A DNA stretch of 64,000 nucleotides from Bradyrhizobium hipponense (GTDB taxonomy: Bacteria; Pseudomonadota; Alphaproteobacteria; Rhizobiales; Xanthobacteraceae), in the NCBI RefSeq assembly GCF_008123965.1, contig NZ_VSTH01000049.1, positions 16,429 through 80,428 of the forward strand, read 5' to 3'. The first letter of the stretch is position 1; every line of letters starts with the position of its first letter. Position numbers and translations under genes: made by a program. This document shows positions 21,811 to 30,144 of this stretch, piece after piece. Under the pieces are notes generated by a model, which did no database searches, was not told where the DNA came from, and saw nothing but the letters and a program-made list of their open reading frames with translations.

Positions 21811-22128
21811 ATGGTCTCCCGCGCGCGCCTGAAATCGATCCTGACCGGTCTCGCCCTCTACGCGATGGCGGCTGCGATCGTCGGCTATTTCGGCGTCAAC
21901 GCCTATACCGGCAAATACGGCCTGAATGCGCGCCAGGAACTCGACCAGGAGATCATCGCCCTGACGAGCGAACTTGCGCAGCTCAAGCGCGAGCGCGCCA
22001 GGAGCGAGCAGCGCGTATCGCTGCTGCGCTCGGAGAAGATCGATCCCGACATGCTGGACGAGCGGGCCCGCTTTCAGCTCGACTATGCCAATCCGCATGA
22101 TCTCATTCGGATGACCCCGGCGAACTAG
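21811..22128 (+). CDS. ftsB: Cell division protein FtsB/DivIC (septum formation initiator family)
   Basis: This 105-residue bitopic protein has a membrane segment at about residues 10-31 and a periplasmic coiled coil (about 42-72, heptad-like LTSELAQLKRERARSEQRVSLL). It ends with the family's IDPDMLDERARFQLDYANPHDL motif. FtsB links FtsQ, FtsL and the septal peptidoglycan synthase in the divisome. Position downstream of eno and upstream of the pdh genes is conserved in alphaproteobacteria; here a regulator and an aldehyde dehydrogenase have come between ftsB and pdhA. Confidence 0.9.
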   Translation: MVSRARLKSILTGLALYAMAAAIVGYFGVNAYTGKYGLNARQELDQEIIALTSELAQLKRERARSEQRVSLLRSEKIDPDMLDERARFQLDYANPHDLIRMTPAN

Positions 22129-22282
22129 CCCTTTCTCCGCAGCGTTCGAAACGCATTGAAAGTCGCTGCCGAAAACCGACGGGCGGTCTCAGTTCTACCG
22201 AAAGTCGTAGGCTTGGGCCGGACTGCAGCCTTGACGGCGACGACGTCCCCGGTTCATGCCTTCTCCACGCTGCACACCAGGT

Positions 22283-22296
22283 TTGACGCAGATCAA
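22283..22296. promoter_or_regulatory. Putative FNR/FixK box
   Basis: TTGACGCAGATCAA fits the 14-bp FNR/FixK pattern TTGA-N6-TCAA. It lies 45 bases upstream of the GAF/Fis regulator ATG, with the ribosome site (CGGAGG) between. If it acts at about -41.5, transcription would begin only some ten bases before the start codon. The match is good but positional proof is lacking. Confidence 0.5.
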
Positions 22297-22340
22297 TCAG
22301 GCAGCGTCGGCACGTTCTAGATTGCCACCCGGAGGAAACA

Positions 22341-23303
22341 GTGATGAATGGGCAAGCCCCCCGGCATCACGCGGCCCGCGTCGAGGCTGCCATCGCGTCA
22401 GGCCAGGCGGCTCGCTCCGCGCTCGTGGCCTCGTGGCGCCGCTCGTCCCGGCTGCATCATCTCGATCCCGGCGGCCGTCACTCGCCGATGCGGCTGAGCG
22501 AAGCCGAGTTGCGAGCGGCGCGCGAGCGCATCGCGCCGCTGCTGGCCGCCGCGCGGGGTGCAATGGACCGGCTGTACCAGGCGGTCGGCGCCGCCGGCTG
22601 CTGCGTGCTGCTTGCCGATAGCGACGGCGTGCCGGTCGATCGTCGCGGCAGTCCGGCCGACGATGCCACCTTTCAGTCTTGGGGCCTGTGGACCGGTGCG
22701 CTGTGGAGTGAGGAGCACGAGGGTACCAACGGCATCGGCACTTGCCTCGTCGAGCAGCGTCCGCTGACGATCGACCGCGATCAGCACTTCTTCACCCGCA
22801 ACACGCTACTGAGCTGCACCGCCGTTCCGATCTACGACCACGACGGGAGTCTCGCCGGCGTGCTCGACGTCTCCTCCTGCCGCGCTGACCGCACCGACGC
22901 ATTTGCCAATCTGATCGCGCTCGCGGCGGGTGAAGCGGCCAGGCGGATCGAGGCCGATTTGTTTCGCAAGGCGTTCGCCCATGCCCGCATCGTGCTGACG
23001 CAAGCCACGGATGGCCAGTACGGCGGTCTGGTCGCGGTCGATGCGGATGATCTCGTGATCGGCGCGACAAGGTCCGCCCGGGTGGGGCTTGGGCTTGCAC
23101 CCGGCCGCCCGTTGCAGCCGGTGCCCGCGGCCGATCTCCTCGGCGGCGATACCGCGCACGACCACCTTGCCGGCGGTCAGCGCGCGGTCTTGCAGCGGGC
23201 GCTGCTCCGCGCGGGTGGCAATGTTTCGGCGGCCGCCAAGGCCCTCGGCGTCAGCCGCGCCACGCTACACCGAAAGCTCAACCGGTTCGGGCTGAACCAC
23301 TGA
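22341..23303 (+). CDS. GAF-domain transcriptional regulator with Fis-type HTH, AcoR-like but without the AAA+ domain
   Basis: The 320-residue protein resembles AcoR-type activators at both ends. The N-terminal region (AALVASWRRSS-like and LRLSEAELRAARE) leads into a GAF domain at about residues 70-205 with GLWTGALWSEEHEGTNGIGTCLVE, VEQRPLTIDRDQHF and PIYDHDGSLAGVLDVSSCR. The C-terminus is a Fis/HTH_8 helix-turn-helix (LQRALLRAGGNVSAAAKALGVSRATLHRKLNRFG). The central sigma-54 ATPase with GAFTGA is absent, so it cannot remodel sigma-54 polymerase by itself. The aldehyde dehydrogenase gene downstream, with two palindromes between them, is the likely target. Confidence 0.85.
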   Translation: MMNGQAPRHHAARVEAAIASGQAARSALVASWRRSSRLHHLDPGGRHSPMRLSEAELRAARERIAPLLAAARGAMDRLYQAVGAAGCCVLLADSDGVPVDRRGSPADDATFQSWGLWTGALWSEEHEGTNGIGTCLVEQRPLTIDRDQHFFTRNTLLSCTAVPIYDHDGSLAGVLDVSSCRADRTDAFANLIALAAGEAARRIEADLFRKAFAHARIVLTQATDGQYGGLVAVDADDLVIGATRSARVGLGLAPGRPLQPVPAADLLGGDTAHDHLAGGQRAVLQRALLRAGGNVSAAAKALGVSRATLHRKLNRFGLNH

Positions 23304-23352
23304 ATTTACGATTTCGCCGGATCATGATCCATCCTTCATGCAGCCGCAGCGA

Positions 23353-23372
23353 CTGTCGCAGAACTGCGACAG
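23353..23372. promoter_or_regulatory. Perfect palindromic operator upstream of aldehyde dehydrogenase
   Basis: CTGTCGCAGAACTGCGACAG is a perfect 9+2+9 palindrome in the space between the GAF/Fis regulator and the aldehyde dehydrogenase, 117 bases before the latter's start. Fis-type HTH regulators of the AcoR group bind palindromes of the TGTC...GACA type, so this is the prime candidate binding site of the adjacent regulator. Confidence 0.65.
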
Positions 23373-23437
23373 GTCGGCTCCAGCATCGTTTCCGCCCGGG
23401 CTGACAGAACATCACTCCCGCGACATCGTCGGCGCAA

Positions 23438-23453
23438 GTCGCGACCACGCGAC
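23438..23453. promoter_or_regulatory. Second palindrome (possible second operator) before aldehyde dehydrogenase
   Basis: GTCGCGACCACGCGAC is a perfect 6+4+6 inverted repeat centred about 83 bases downstream of the first palindrome (roughly eight helical turns) and 44 bases before the dehydrogenase start at its centre. It shares the GTCGC/GCGAC half-site. It may be a second, weaker site for the same regulator. Confidence 0.45.
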
Positions 23454-23488
23454 GAATTTGCGCAAACAGCAAACATCGGGAGTGATCA

Positions 23489-25006
23489 ATGAACAAGGTG
23501 GAATTCCTCAGCGTCACCAAGCATCCCTTCGCCGCACGCTACGACAACTTCATCGGCGGCAAGTTCGTCGCGCCGGTCTCGGGACGGTATTTCGACAATG
23601 CCTCGCCGGTGAACGGCCAGATCGTCTGCAAGATCGCGCGCTCCGACCAACAGGACGTCGAGGCTGCGCTCGACGCCGCGCATGCCGCCAAGGCTGCCTG
23701 GGGACGCACCAGCGCCGCCGAGCGCGCCGCGATCCTGAATACGATCGCCGACCGCATGGAAGAAAATCTCGAGCGCCTCGCCATCGCCGAGACCTGGGAC
23801 AACGGCAAGCCGATTCGCGAGACCCGCGCCGCCGACCTGCCGCTTGCGATCGATCACTTCCGCTATTTTGCGGGCGCCATCCGGGCCCAGGAAGGCTCGC
23901 TCGGCGAGATCGACCAGGACACCATCGCCTATCATTTCCACGAGCCGCTCGGCGTGGTCGGCCAGATCATTCCCTGGAACTTTCCGCTGCTGATGGCCTG
24001 CTGGAAGCTCGCGCCCGCGCTGGCCGCCGGCAATTGTGTGGTGCTCAAGCCCGCCGAGCAGACGCCGGCCTCGATCATGGTCTGGGCCGAGATCGTCGGC
24101 GATCTCTTGCCGCCCGGCGTCCTCAACATCGTCAACGGCTTTGGCCTCGAAGCCGGCAAGCCGCTGGCCTCGAGCCCACGGATTGCCAAGATCGCCTTCA
24201 CCGGCGAGACCACGACGGGCCGGCTGATCATGCAGTATGCCAGCCAGAACCTCATTCCCGTCACGCTGGAGCTCGGGGGGAAGTCGCCGAACATCTTCTT
24301 CAAGGACGTCACCGCAGAAGACGACGACTTCTACGACAAGGCGATTGAAGGTTTCGTCATGTTCGCGCTGAACCAGGGCGAGGTCTGCACCTGTCCGAGC
24401 CGGGCACTCGTCCATGCAGACATCTATGACCGCTTCATGGAGCGGGCCCTCAAGCGGGTTGCCGCAATCAAGCAAGGCGATCCGCGCGAGGCCGACACCA
24501 TGATCGGTGCGCAGGCCTCCAGCGAGCAGCTGGAGAAGATTCTCTCCTACATCGACATCGGCAAGCAGGAGGGCGCGAAGGTGCTGGCCGGCGGCGGACG
24601 TGCCAACCTGACCGGCGACCTTGCTGACGGTTTCTACGTTCAGCCGACGGTATTCGAGGGCCACAACAAGATGCGAATCTTCCAGGAAGAGATCTTCGGC
24701 CCCGTCGTCTCGGTCACGACCTTCAAGACCGAGGACGAGGCGCTCGCGATCGCCAACGACACGCTCTACGGCTTGGGGGCCGGCGTCTGGAGCCGTGATG
24801 CCAACCGCTGCTACCGCTTCGGCCGGGCGATCCAGGCCGGCCGGGTCTGGACCAACTGCTACCACGCGTATCCCGCGCATGCGGCATTCGGCGGTTACAA
24901 GCAGTCGGGCGTCGGGCGCGAGAACCACAAGATGATGCTCGATCACTACCAGCAGACCAAGAACCTGCTGGTCAGCTACACCCCGAAGAAGCTCGGCTTC
25001 TTCTGA
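23489..25006 (+). CDS. NAD-dependent aldehyde dehydrogenase (AcoD/ExaC-type acetaldehyde dehydrogenase)
   Basis: The 505-residue cytoplasmic enzyme should oxidise short aliphatic aldehydes such as acetaldehyde to acids. Visible elements: [21 protein letters not shown] (NAD fold), [20 protein letters not shown], the catalytic Glu in [12 protein letters not shown], the nucleophile Cys300 in [11 protein letters not shown], and [11 protein letters not shown]-terminal [22 protein letters not shown] is typical of ExaC/AldA/AcoD proteins used in ethanol or acetoin catabolism. GGGAGTGATCA precedes the ATG. The adjacent AcoR-like regulator and operators suggest induction by its substrate or a related alcohol. 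Confidence 0.88.
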   Translation: MNKVEFLSVTKHPFAARYDNFIGGKFVAPVSGRYFDNASPVNGQIVCKIARSDQQDVEAALDAAHAAKAAWGRTSAAERAAILNTIADRMEENLERLAIAETWDNGKPIRETRAADLPLAIDHFRYFAGAIRAQEGSLGEIDQDTIAYHFHEPLGVVGQIIPWNFPLLMACWKLAPALAAGNCVVLKPAEQTPASIMVWAEIVGDLLPPGVLNIVNGFGLEAGKPLASSPRIAKIAFTGETTTGRLIMQYASQNLIPVTLELGGKSPNIFFKDVTAEDDDFYDKAIEGFVMFALNQGEVCTCPSRALVHADIYDRFMERALKRVAAIKQGDPREADTMIGAQASSEQLEKILSYIDIGKQEGAKVLAGGGRANLTGDLADGFYVQPTVFEGHNKMRIFQEEIFGPVVSVTTFKTEDEALAIANDTLYGLGAGVWSRDANRCYRFGRAIQAGRVWTNCYHAYPAHAAFGGYKQSGVGRENHKMMLDHYQQTKNLLVSYTPKKLGFF

Positions 25007-25261
25007 TCGGGCAGGAGCGGGCGGCGTCATTCTGGCGCCGCTCGCTGCGGCAAACGGATGCTGACGGGCGCCGCGCTTCCAGGCGCGGCCCCGCGAATCG
25101 CTTGTGATTAAATTTGTTGCCGCATCGGCGCCAAAGATTTTCCAATATTTCGATCACGTTGCAGTGCGGCATAATGAAAGTCATATCATTCCGCCCCGGT
25201 GCTTTCGCGCGCGTTTGAACTGGGTTAGAGAGGGCTTAGTTTTCTCTGACCCGGAATTCCT

Positions 25262-26284
25262 ATGGCCGCACCTAAGAAAGCCGCCGCGAGCACCCCACAG
25301 GATAAGACCAACGGCGGTTCGCCCCCGGAATTCACGCGGGAGCAGGAGCTCAAGGCGCTCCGCGACATGCTTCTGATCCGGCGGTTCGAGGAAAAGGCCG
25401 GCCAGCTTTACGGCATGGGCGCGATCGGCGGCTTCTGCCATCTCTATATCGGCCAGGAGGCCGTGGTGGTCGGCATGCAGATGGCCCTGAAGCTGGGCGA
25501 TCAGGTCATCACCGGCTATCGCGATCACGGCCACATGCTTGCCACCGGCATGGAGGCCAAAGGCGTCATGGCCGAGCTCACCGGCCGGCGCGGCGGTTAT
25601 TCCAAGGGCAAGGGCGGCTCCATGCACATGTTCAGCAAGGAGAAGCACTTTTACGGCGGCCATGGCATCGTCGGCGCTCAGGTCTCGCTCGGCACCGGCC
25701 TTGCGTTCGCCAACCACTATCGTGGTAACGACAATGTCAGCGTCACCTATTTCGGCGACGGCGCGGCCAACCAGGGCCAGGTCTATGAGAGCTTCAACAT
25801 GGCGGAGCTGTGGAAGCTGCCGGTGATCTACGTGATCGAGAACAACCGCTATGCAATGGGCACTTCGGTCTCGCGCGCTTCGGCCCAGCAGGATTTCTCC
25901 AAGCGCGGCGCCTCCTTCAACATTCCTGGCAAGCAGGTCGACGGCATGGACGTCCGCGCCGTGAAGGCCGCTGGCGACGAGGCGGCGGCCTGGTGCCGGG
26001 CCGGCAAGGGTCCCTATATCCTGGAGATGCAGACCTACCGCTATCGCGGCCACTCGATGTCCGACCCCGCAAAATACAGAACGCGTGAGGAGGTCGAAAA
26101 AGTCCGCCACGATCAGGACCCGATCGAGCAGGTGCGCAACCGCCTCTTGGCCGCCAAGGTCAGCGAGCAGGATCTGAAGGCGATCGACGCCGAGGTGCGC
26201 GACATCGTCAACGCGTCCGCCGACTTTGCCCAGCATGATCCCGAGCCGGACGCCGCCGAGCTCTGGACCGACATTTATCGCTGA
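25262..26284 (+). CDS. pdhA: Pyruvate dehydrogenase E1 component, alpha subunit
   Basis: This 340-residue subunit forms the thiamine-diphosphate half of the alpha2beta2 E1 that decarboxylates pyruvate and acetylates the E2 lipoyl arm. After a Lys/Ala-rich N-terminus, the sequence shows [37 protein letters not shown] and GGSMHMFS. The ThDP motif [20 protein letters not shown]...IENN follows, and then the regulatory loop [15 protein letters not shown]. It starts the pdhA-pdhB-DUF5076-deaminase-pdhC-small protein-lpdA operon; the 255-base upstream gap is AT-richer than its surroundings and should hold the promoter. Confidence 0.97.
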   Translation: MAAPKKAAASTPQDKTNGGSPPEFTREQELKALRDMLLIRRFEEKAGQLYGMGAIGGFCHLYIGQEAVVVGMQMALKLGDQVITGYRDHGHMLATGMEAKGVMAELTGRRGGYSKGKGGSMHMFSKEKHFYGGHGIVGAQVSLGTGLAFANHYRGNDNVSVTYFGDGAANQGQVYESFNMAELWKLPVIYVIENNRYAMGTSVSRASAQQDFSKRGASFNIPGKQVDGMDVRAVKAAGDEAAAWCRAGKGPYILEMQTYRYRGHSMSDPAKYRTREEVEKVRHDQDPIEQVRNRLLAAKVSEQDLKAIDAEVRDIVNASADFAQHDPEPDAAELWTDIYR

Positions 26285-26313
26285 ACGCGCGCAAGCTTTC
26301 TTTTGGAGTCGAT

Positions 26314-27705
26314 ATGCCAATTCAAGTGCTGATGCCCGCGTTGTCACCCACGATGGAAAAGGGCAACCTCGCCAAGTGGCTGAAAAAAGAGGGTGAGACC
26401 ATCAAGTCAGGCGACGTCATCGCCGAGATCGAGACTGATAAGGCCACCATGGAGGTCGAGGCGACCGATGAAGGCACGCTCGGCAGGATCCTGATCCCCG
26501 AGGGCACCGCCGACGTCGCCGTGAACACGCCGATCGCGACGATCCTGGCCGATGGCGAGACAGCCGCGGATCTCGCCAAGGCGCCCGCGCCGGCGAAGCA
26601 GGAGAAGGCCGCCGAGTCTGCTCCGCCTGCCGCTGCAAAGGCCGAAGCGCCACAGCCCAAAGCCGCGCCGTCCGCACCGCAGACGGTCACTGAACCCGAT
26701 CCGGAAGTGCCCGAAGGCACCGAGATGGTGACGCAGACCATCCGCGAAGCCTTGCGCGATGCCATGGCCGAAGAGATGCGCCGCGACGCCGACGTTTTCG
26801 TCATGGGCGAGGAAGTCGCGGAATATCAGGGCGCCTACAAGGTGACCCAGGGTCTCTTGCAGGAATTCGGCGCCAAGCGTGTCATCGACACCCCGATCAC
26901 CGAGCATGGCTTTGCCGGCATCGGCGTCGGCGCCGCGATGACCGGGCTGAAGCCGGTCGTCGAGTTCATGACCTTCAACTTCGCCATGCAGGCGATCGAC
27001 CAGATCATCAACTCCGCGGCCAAGACGCTCTACATGTCCGGCGGACAGATGGGCTGCTCGATCGTGTTCCGTGGGCCGAACGGCGCCGCCGCGCGTGTCG
27101 CCGCCCAGCACAGCCAGGACTATTCGTCCTGGTATTCGAACGTCCCGGGTCTCAAGGTGGTCGCGCCGTTTTCGGCCGCGGACTACAAGGGCCTGCTCAA
27201 GGCCGCGATCCGCGATCCCAATCCGGTGATCTTCCTCGAGAACGAGGTGCTCTATGGCCACACCGGCGCAGTGCCGAAGCTCGACGATTTCGTAATCCCG
27301 ATCGGCAAGGCGCGCATCGTGCGCTCCGGCAGCCACGTCACCATCATCTCCTGGTCGAACGGCATGACCTATGCGCTGAAGGCCGCCGACGAACTCGCCA
27401 AGGACGGCATCGAGGCCGAGGTGATCGACCTGCGCACGCTGCGTCCGATGGACACCGAGACCATTGTCAACTCCGTCAAGAAAACGGGTCGCGCGGTCAC
27501 TGTGGAGGAGGGCTGGGCGCAGAGCGGCGTCGGCGCCGAGATCGCTGCGCGAATCATGGAAAACGCCTTCGACTATCTGGACGCGCCGGTCGCGCGCGTC
27601 TCCGGCAAGGACGTGCCGATGCCCTATGCGGCGAACCTGGAGAAGCTCGCGCTGCCCTCGGCGGCCGAAGTCGTCGAGGCCGCCAAAGCCGTCTGCTACA
27701 GGTAG
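26314..27705 (+). CDS. pdhB: Pyruvate dehydrogenase E1 beta subunit with N-terminal lipoyl domain
   Basis: Residues 1-80 are a full lipoyl domain with the lipoylated Lys43 in [12 protein letters not shown] Pro/Ala/Glu/Lys-rich linker (about 85-130) leads to the E1 beta subunit, with [51 protein letters not shown] and the C-terminal transketolase domain [21 protein letters not shown]. At 463 residues it is longer than lipoyl-free E1 beta (about 330), which is normal for alphaproteobacteria. The lipoyl domain is nearly the same as that of PdhC in this operon. It is 29 bases after pdhA. Confidence 0.97.
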   Translation: MPIQVLMPALSPTMEKGNLAKWLKKEGETIKSGDVIAEIETDKATMEVEATDEGTLGRILIPEGTADVAVNTPIATILADGETAADLAKAPAPAKQEKAAESAPPAAAKAEAPQPKAAPSAPQTVTEPDPEVPEGTEMVTQTIREALRDAMAEEMRRDADVFVMGEEVAEYQGAYKVTQGLLQEFGAKRVIDTPITEHGFAGIGVGAAMTGLKPVVEFMTFNFAMQAIDQIINSAAKTLYMSGGQMGCSIVFRGPNGAAARVAAQHSQDYSSWYSNVPGLKVVAPFSAADYKGLLKAAIRDPNPVIFLENEVLYGHTGAVPKLDDFVIPIGKARIVRSGSHVTIISWSNGMTYALKAADELAKDGIEAEVIDLRTLRPMDTETIVNSVKKTGRAVTVEEGWAQSGVGAEIAARIMENAFDYLDAPVARVSGKDVPMPYAANLEKLALPSAAEVVEAAKAVCYR

Positions 27706-27708
27706 ACC

Positions 27709-28011
27709 ATGGCGGGCCCGAAGGAGCAGCCATTGCCGCCCGACGTCATGACCCGCGAGGACGCGGTTGAGATCCTGCGCGTGTTCGTGCTGGACGGCGG
27801 GCTGTCGATGGCGTTCCAACGCGCCTTCGAAGAGCCCGACATGTGGGGCCTGTTGCTGGTCGATCTCGCCCGTCACGCCGCGCGCGCCTATGCGCGCGAG
27901 AGCGAATATACCGAGGAGGATGCCCTGAACCGGATCCTCGAGATGTTTCAGGCGGAGATCGAGCGGCCGACCGATACCGGCACGACGACACCGCGCGGGA
28001 AGGGGCACTGA
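27709..28011 (+). CDS. DUF5076 domain-containing protein
   Basis: The 100-residue acidic protein begins three bases after the pdhB stop and ends two bases before the deaminase start, so it is inside the pdh transcript. Its pattern PDVMTREDAVEILRVFVLDGGLSMAFQRAFEEPDMWG...LARHAARAYARE matches DUF5076. There is no signal peptide or membrane segment; it looks like a small helical cytoplasmic protein. Function is not established; repeated association with pdh genes in Rhizobiales suggests, but does not prove, a role with the complex. Confidence 0.85.
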   Translation: MAGPKEQPLPPDVMTREDAVEILRVFVLDGGLSMAFQRAFEEPDMWGLLLVDLARHAARAYARESEYTEEDALNRILEMFQAEIERPTDTGTTTPRGKGH

Positions 28012-28013
28012 CC

Positions 28014-28466
28014 GTGGCGATCGAGCCCTATCATTTCGATTTCATGCTGGAGGCGATCCGCGAGGCGGAGGCGTCTATCGCGCAGGGCGGCCTGCCGATC
28101 GGCGCGGTGCTGACGCGCGAGAACAAGGTCATCGCCCGCGGCCACAACAACCGCGTGCAGGAGAACAACGTGATCCTGCACGGCGAGATGAGCTGCCTGC
28201 GCGAGGCCGGCGTGATCTCGTTCCATGACACCGTCATGTACACCACGCTGTCGCCATGCTCGATGTGTGCCGGCGCGCTCGCTTTGTTCAAGGTCTCGCT
28301 GGTGGTGATCGGGGAATCCGTCACCTTCCCGGGCTCCAAGGACATCCTCGACAAGTTCGGCATCCCCTGGATCGATCTTGCCGACGACCGCTCCATCGCC
28401 ATGATGAAGAATTGGCGTTCCATCCCGGCCAATGAGCGCCTCTGGCAGGGCGACATCGGCAACTAA
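28014..28466 (+). CDS. Zinc nucleoside/cytosine deaminase, yeast FCY1-like
   Basis: GTG at 28014 follows the DUF5076 stop by two bases. The 150-residue protein belongs to the CDA/tadA fold. It has the zinc/catalytic motif ILHGEMSCLREAG (H-G-E rather than the H-A-E of TadA) and TTLSPCSMCAGAL (P-C-x-x-C), then VVIGESVTFPGSKDIL and a C-terminal WQGDIG. These features, including the DIG end, agree better with fungal cytosine deaminase than with the tRNA deaminase TadA. Likely reaction: cytosine (or a related base) to uracil plus ammonia. Its place within the pdh operon is unexplained. Confidence 0.8.
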   Translation: MAIEPYHFDFMLEAIREAEASIAQGGLPIGAVLTRENKVIARGHNNRVQENNVILHGEMSCLREAGVISFHDTVMYTTLSPCSMCAGALALFKVSLVVIGESVTFPGSKDILDKFGIPWIDLADDRSIAMMKNWRSIPANERLWQGDIGN

Positions 28467-28528
28467 CCCTGGTCTGTTCGTCCTCGCTTCCGGGGACGAC
28501 GTTTTTAGAAGTTCTTCGTGAGGTCAGC

Positions 28529-29872
28529 ATGCCCATCAACATCCTGATGCCCGCTCTTTCGCCGACGATGGAGAAGGGCAACCTCGCCAAGTGGCTGAAG
28601 AAGGAGGGCGACAAGGTCAAATCCGGCGACGTCATTGCTGAGATCGAGACCGACAAGGCGACCATGGAGGTCGAGGCGATCGACGAAGGCACGATCGCCA
28701 AGATCCTGGTGCCCGAGGGCACGCAGGACGTCCCGGTCAACGACGTGATCGCAGTATTGGCCGGCGAGGGCGAGGATGTGAAGGCCGCGAGCGCCGGGGC
28801 TGCCAAGCCAAGCGCCTCGGCTGCGCCGCCCAAAGCCGCTGAAGCTCCTGCTGCCGCACCGGCACCGGCTGCTCCGAAATCGTCGCCTGCCGCGGCACCC
28901 GCGCCGCAGGCCGCGGCTTCCGCTGCGCATGGCAACGGCCATGGCGGCCGGGTATTTTCGTCACCGCTGGCGCGCCGTCTCGCCAAGGATGCCGGCATCG
29001 ATGTTGCGATGGTGGCCGGCAGCGGCCCGCATGGCCGCGTGGTGGCACGCGACGTCGAGCAGGCCAAGTCCGGCAAGGGTCTCAAGGCGCCCGCCGCAGC
29101 CCCGTCCGGTGCGCCCGTGATCGCGCCGACCATGTCGGACAAGCAGATCCTTTCGCTGTTCGAGCCCGGCTCCTACGAGGTCGTCCCGCATGACGGCATG
29201 CGCCGCACCATCGCACAGCGCCTGACCGCCTCGATCCAGAACGTCCCGCACTTCTACCTCACCATCGACTGCGACATCGGCAAGCTGCTCGCCGCCCGCG
29301 AGGAGATCAACGCCGCCGCGCCGAAGGACAAGGAGAAGAAGCCGCTCTACAAGATCTCGGTCAACGACTTCGTCATCAAGGCGATGGCGGTCGCGCTGCA
29401 GAAGATCCCGAACTGCAATGTGAGCTGGACCGAATCCGGCATGGTCAAGCACCACCATTCCGATGTCGGCGTGGCCGTCGCGATGCCCGGAGGCCTAATC
29501 ACGCCGATCATCCGCAAAGCCGAGACCAAGACGCTGTCGACCATCTCTAACGAGATGAAGGATTTTGCCGCGCGGGCGCGCTCGCGCAAACTGAAGCCGG
29601 AAGAATACCAGGGCGGCACCACCGCGGTCTCCAACCTCGGCATGTTCGGCATCAGCCACTTCACCGCCGTGATCAACCCGCCGCATGCGACCATCCTTGC
29701 GGTAGGCACCAGCGAGGAGCGTCCCGTCGTGCGCGGCGGCAAGATCGAGATCGCGCACATGATGAGCGTGACCCTGTCCTGCGATCACCGCGCCATCGAC
29801 GGCGCGCTCGGCGCCGAGCTGATCGGCGCCTTCAAGCAGCTGATCGAAAATCCAGTCATGATGATGGTCTGA
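28529..29872 (+). CDS. pdhC: Dihydrolipoyllysine acetyltransferase, pyruvate dehydrogenase E2
   Basis: The 447-residue E2 core enzyme transfers acetyl from lipoyl-Lys to CoA. Domains in order: lipoyl domain (1-78, Lys43), a long Ala/Pro linker, the peripheral subunit-binding domain (about 147-182, FSSPLARRLAKDAGIDVAMVAGSGPHGRVVARDVE), a second linker, and the catalytic domain (about 215-447). Its active-site block SCDHRAIDGALGAELI lies near the C-terminus. A single lipoyl domain is present, with a second one supplied by PdhB. It is 62 bases after the deaminase gene. Confidence 0.97.
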   Translation: MPINILMPALSPTMEKGNLAKWLKKEGDKVKSGDVIAEIETDKATMEVEAIDEGTIAKILVPEGTQDVPVNDVIAVLAGEGEDVKAASAGAAKPSASAAPPKAAEAPAAAPAPAAPKSSPAAAPAPQAAASAAHGNGHGGRVFSSPLARRLAKDAGIDVAMVAGSGPHGRVVARDVEQAKSGKGLKAPAAAPSGAPVIAPTMSDKQILSLFEPGSYEVVPHDGMRRTIAQRLTASIQNVPHFYLTIDCDIGKLLAAREEINAAAPKDKEKKPLYKISVNDFVIKAMAVALQKIPNCNVSWTESGMVKHHHSDVGVAVAMPGGLITPIIRKAETKTLSTISNEMKDFAARARSRKLKPEEYQGGTTAVSNLGMFGISHFTAVINPPHATILAVGTSEERPVVRGGKIEIAHMMSVTLSCDHRAIDGALGAELIGAFKQLIENPVMMMV

Positions 29873-29893
29873 CGCGCGGCAAAGGGGGCAACG

Positions 29894-30127
29894 TTGCATG
29901 TCCGTACCCGCTGGCCATGGATATCGCTGCTGCTTGGAGCTGTCGTTGCGTTCAACCCGATTGGGCTCGATTTTCTTTACTCCGCGTTCTTTGCCGGTGA
30001 ACAGCTGGCACGGAACATCGCCCAGCCTATCGTTCTGATTGCCTTGGCCGTGGTGGCTTTGGCGACGATGCTCGAATGGCTGGTGAGGTCTTTTCTGATC
30101 AGGCGCCGCGCCCGCGGCGCCTCTTGA
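29894..30127 (+). CDS. Small membrane protein between pdhC and lpdA
   Basis: The likely start is TTG at 29894, with GGGGGC about five bases upstream. The 77-residue product has two hydrophobic segments (about 8-30 and 42-63) and an Arg-rich C-terminus (FLIRRRARGA). I do not recognise a family. It lies 21 bases after pdhC and 17 bases before lpdA on the same strand, so it is co-transcribed with the complex. Base composition matches its neighbours. Confidence 0.6.
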   Translation: MHVRTRWPWISLLLGAVVAFNPIGLDFLYSAFFAGEQLARNIAQPIVLIALAVVALATMLEWLVRSFLIRRRARGAS

Positions 30128-30144
30128 GTTGAACGGGAGCCCGC

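Noticed and set aside
23373..23488. Sigma-54 promoter before the aldehyde dehydrogenase
   Set aside because: Expected next to an AcoR-like regulator, but no GG-N10-GC element with adequate flanks is present; the closest site (ending TTTGC near 23461) lacks the -24 GG.
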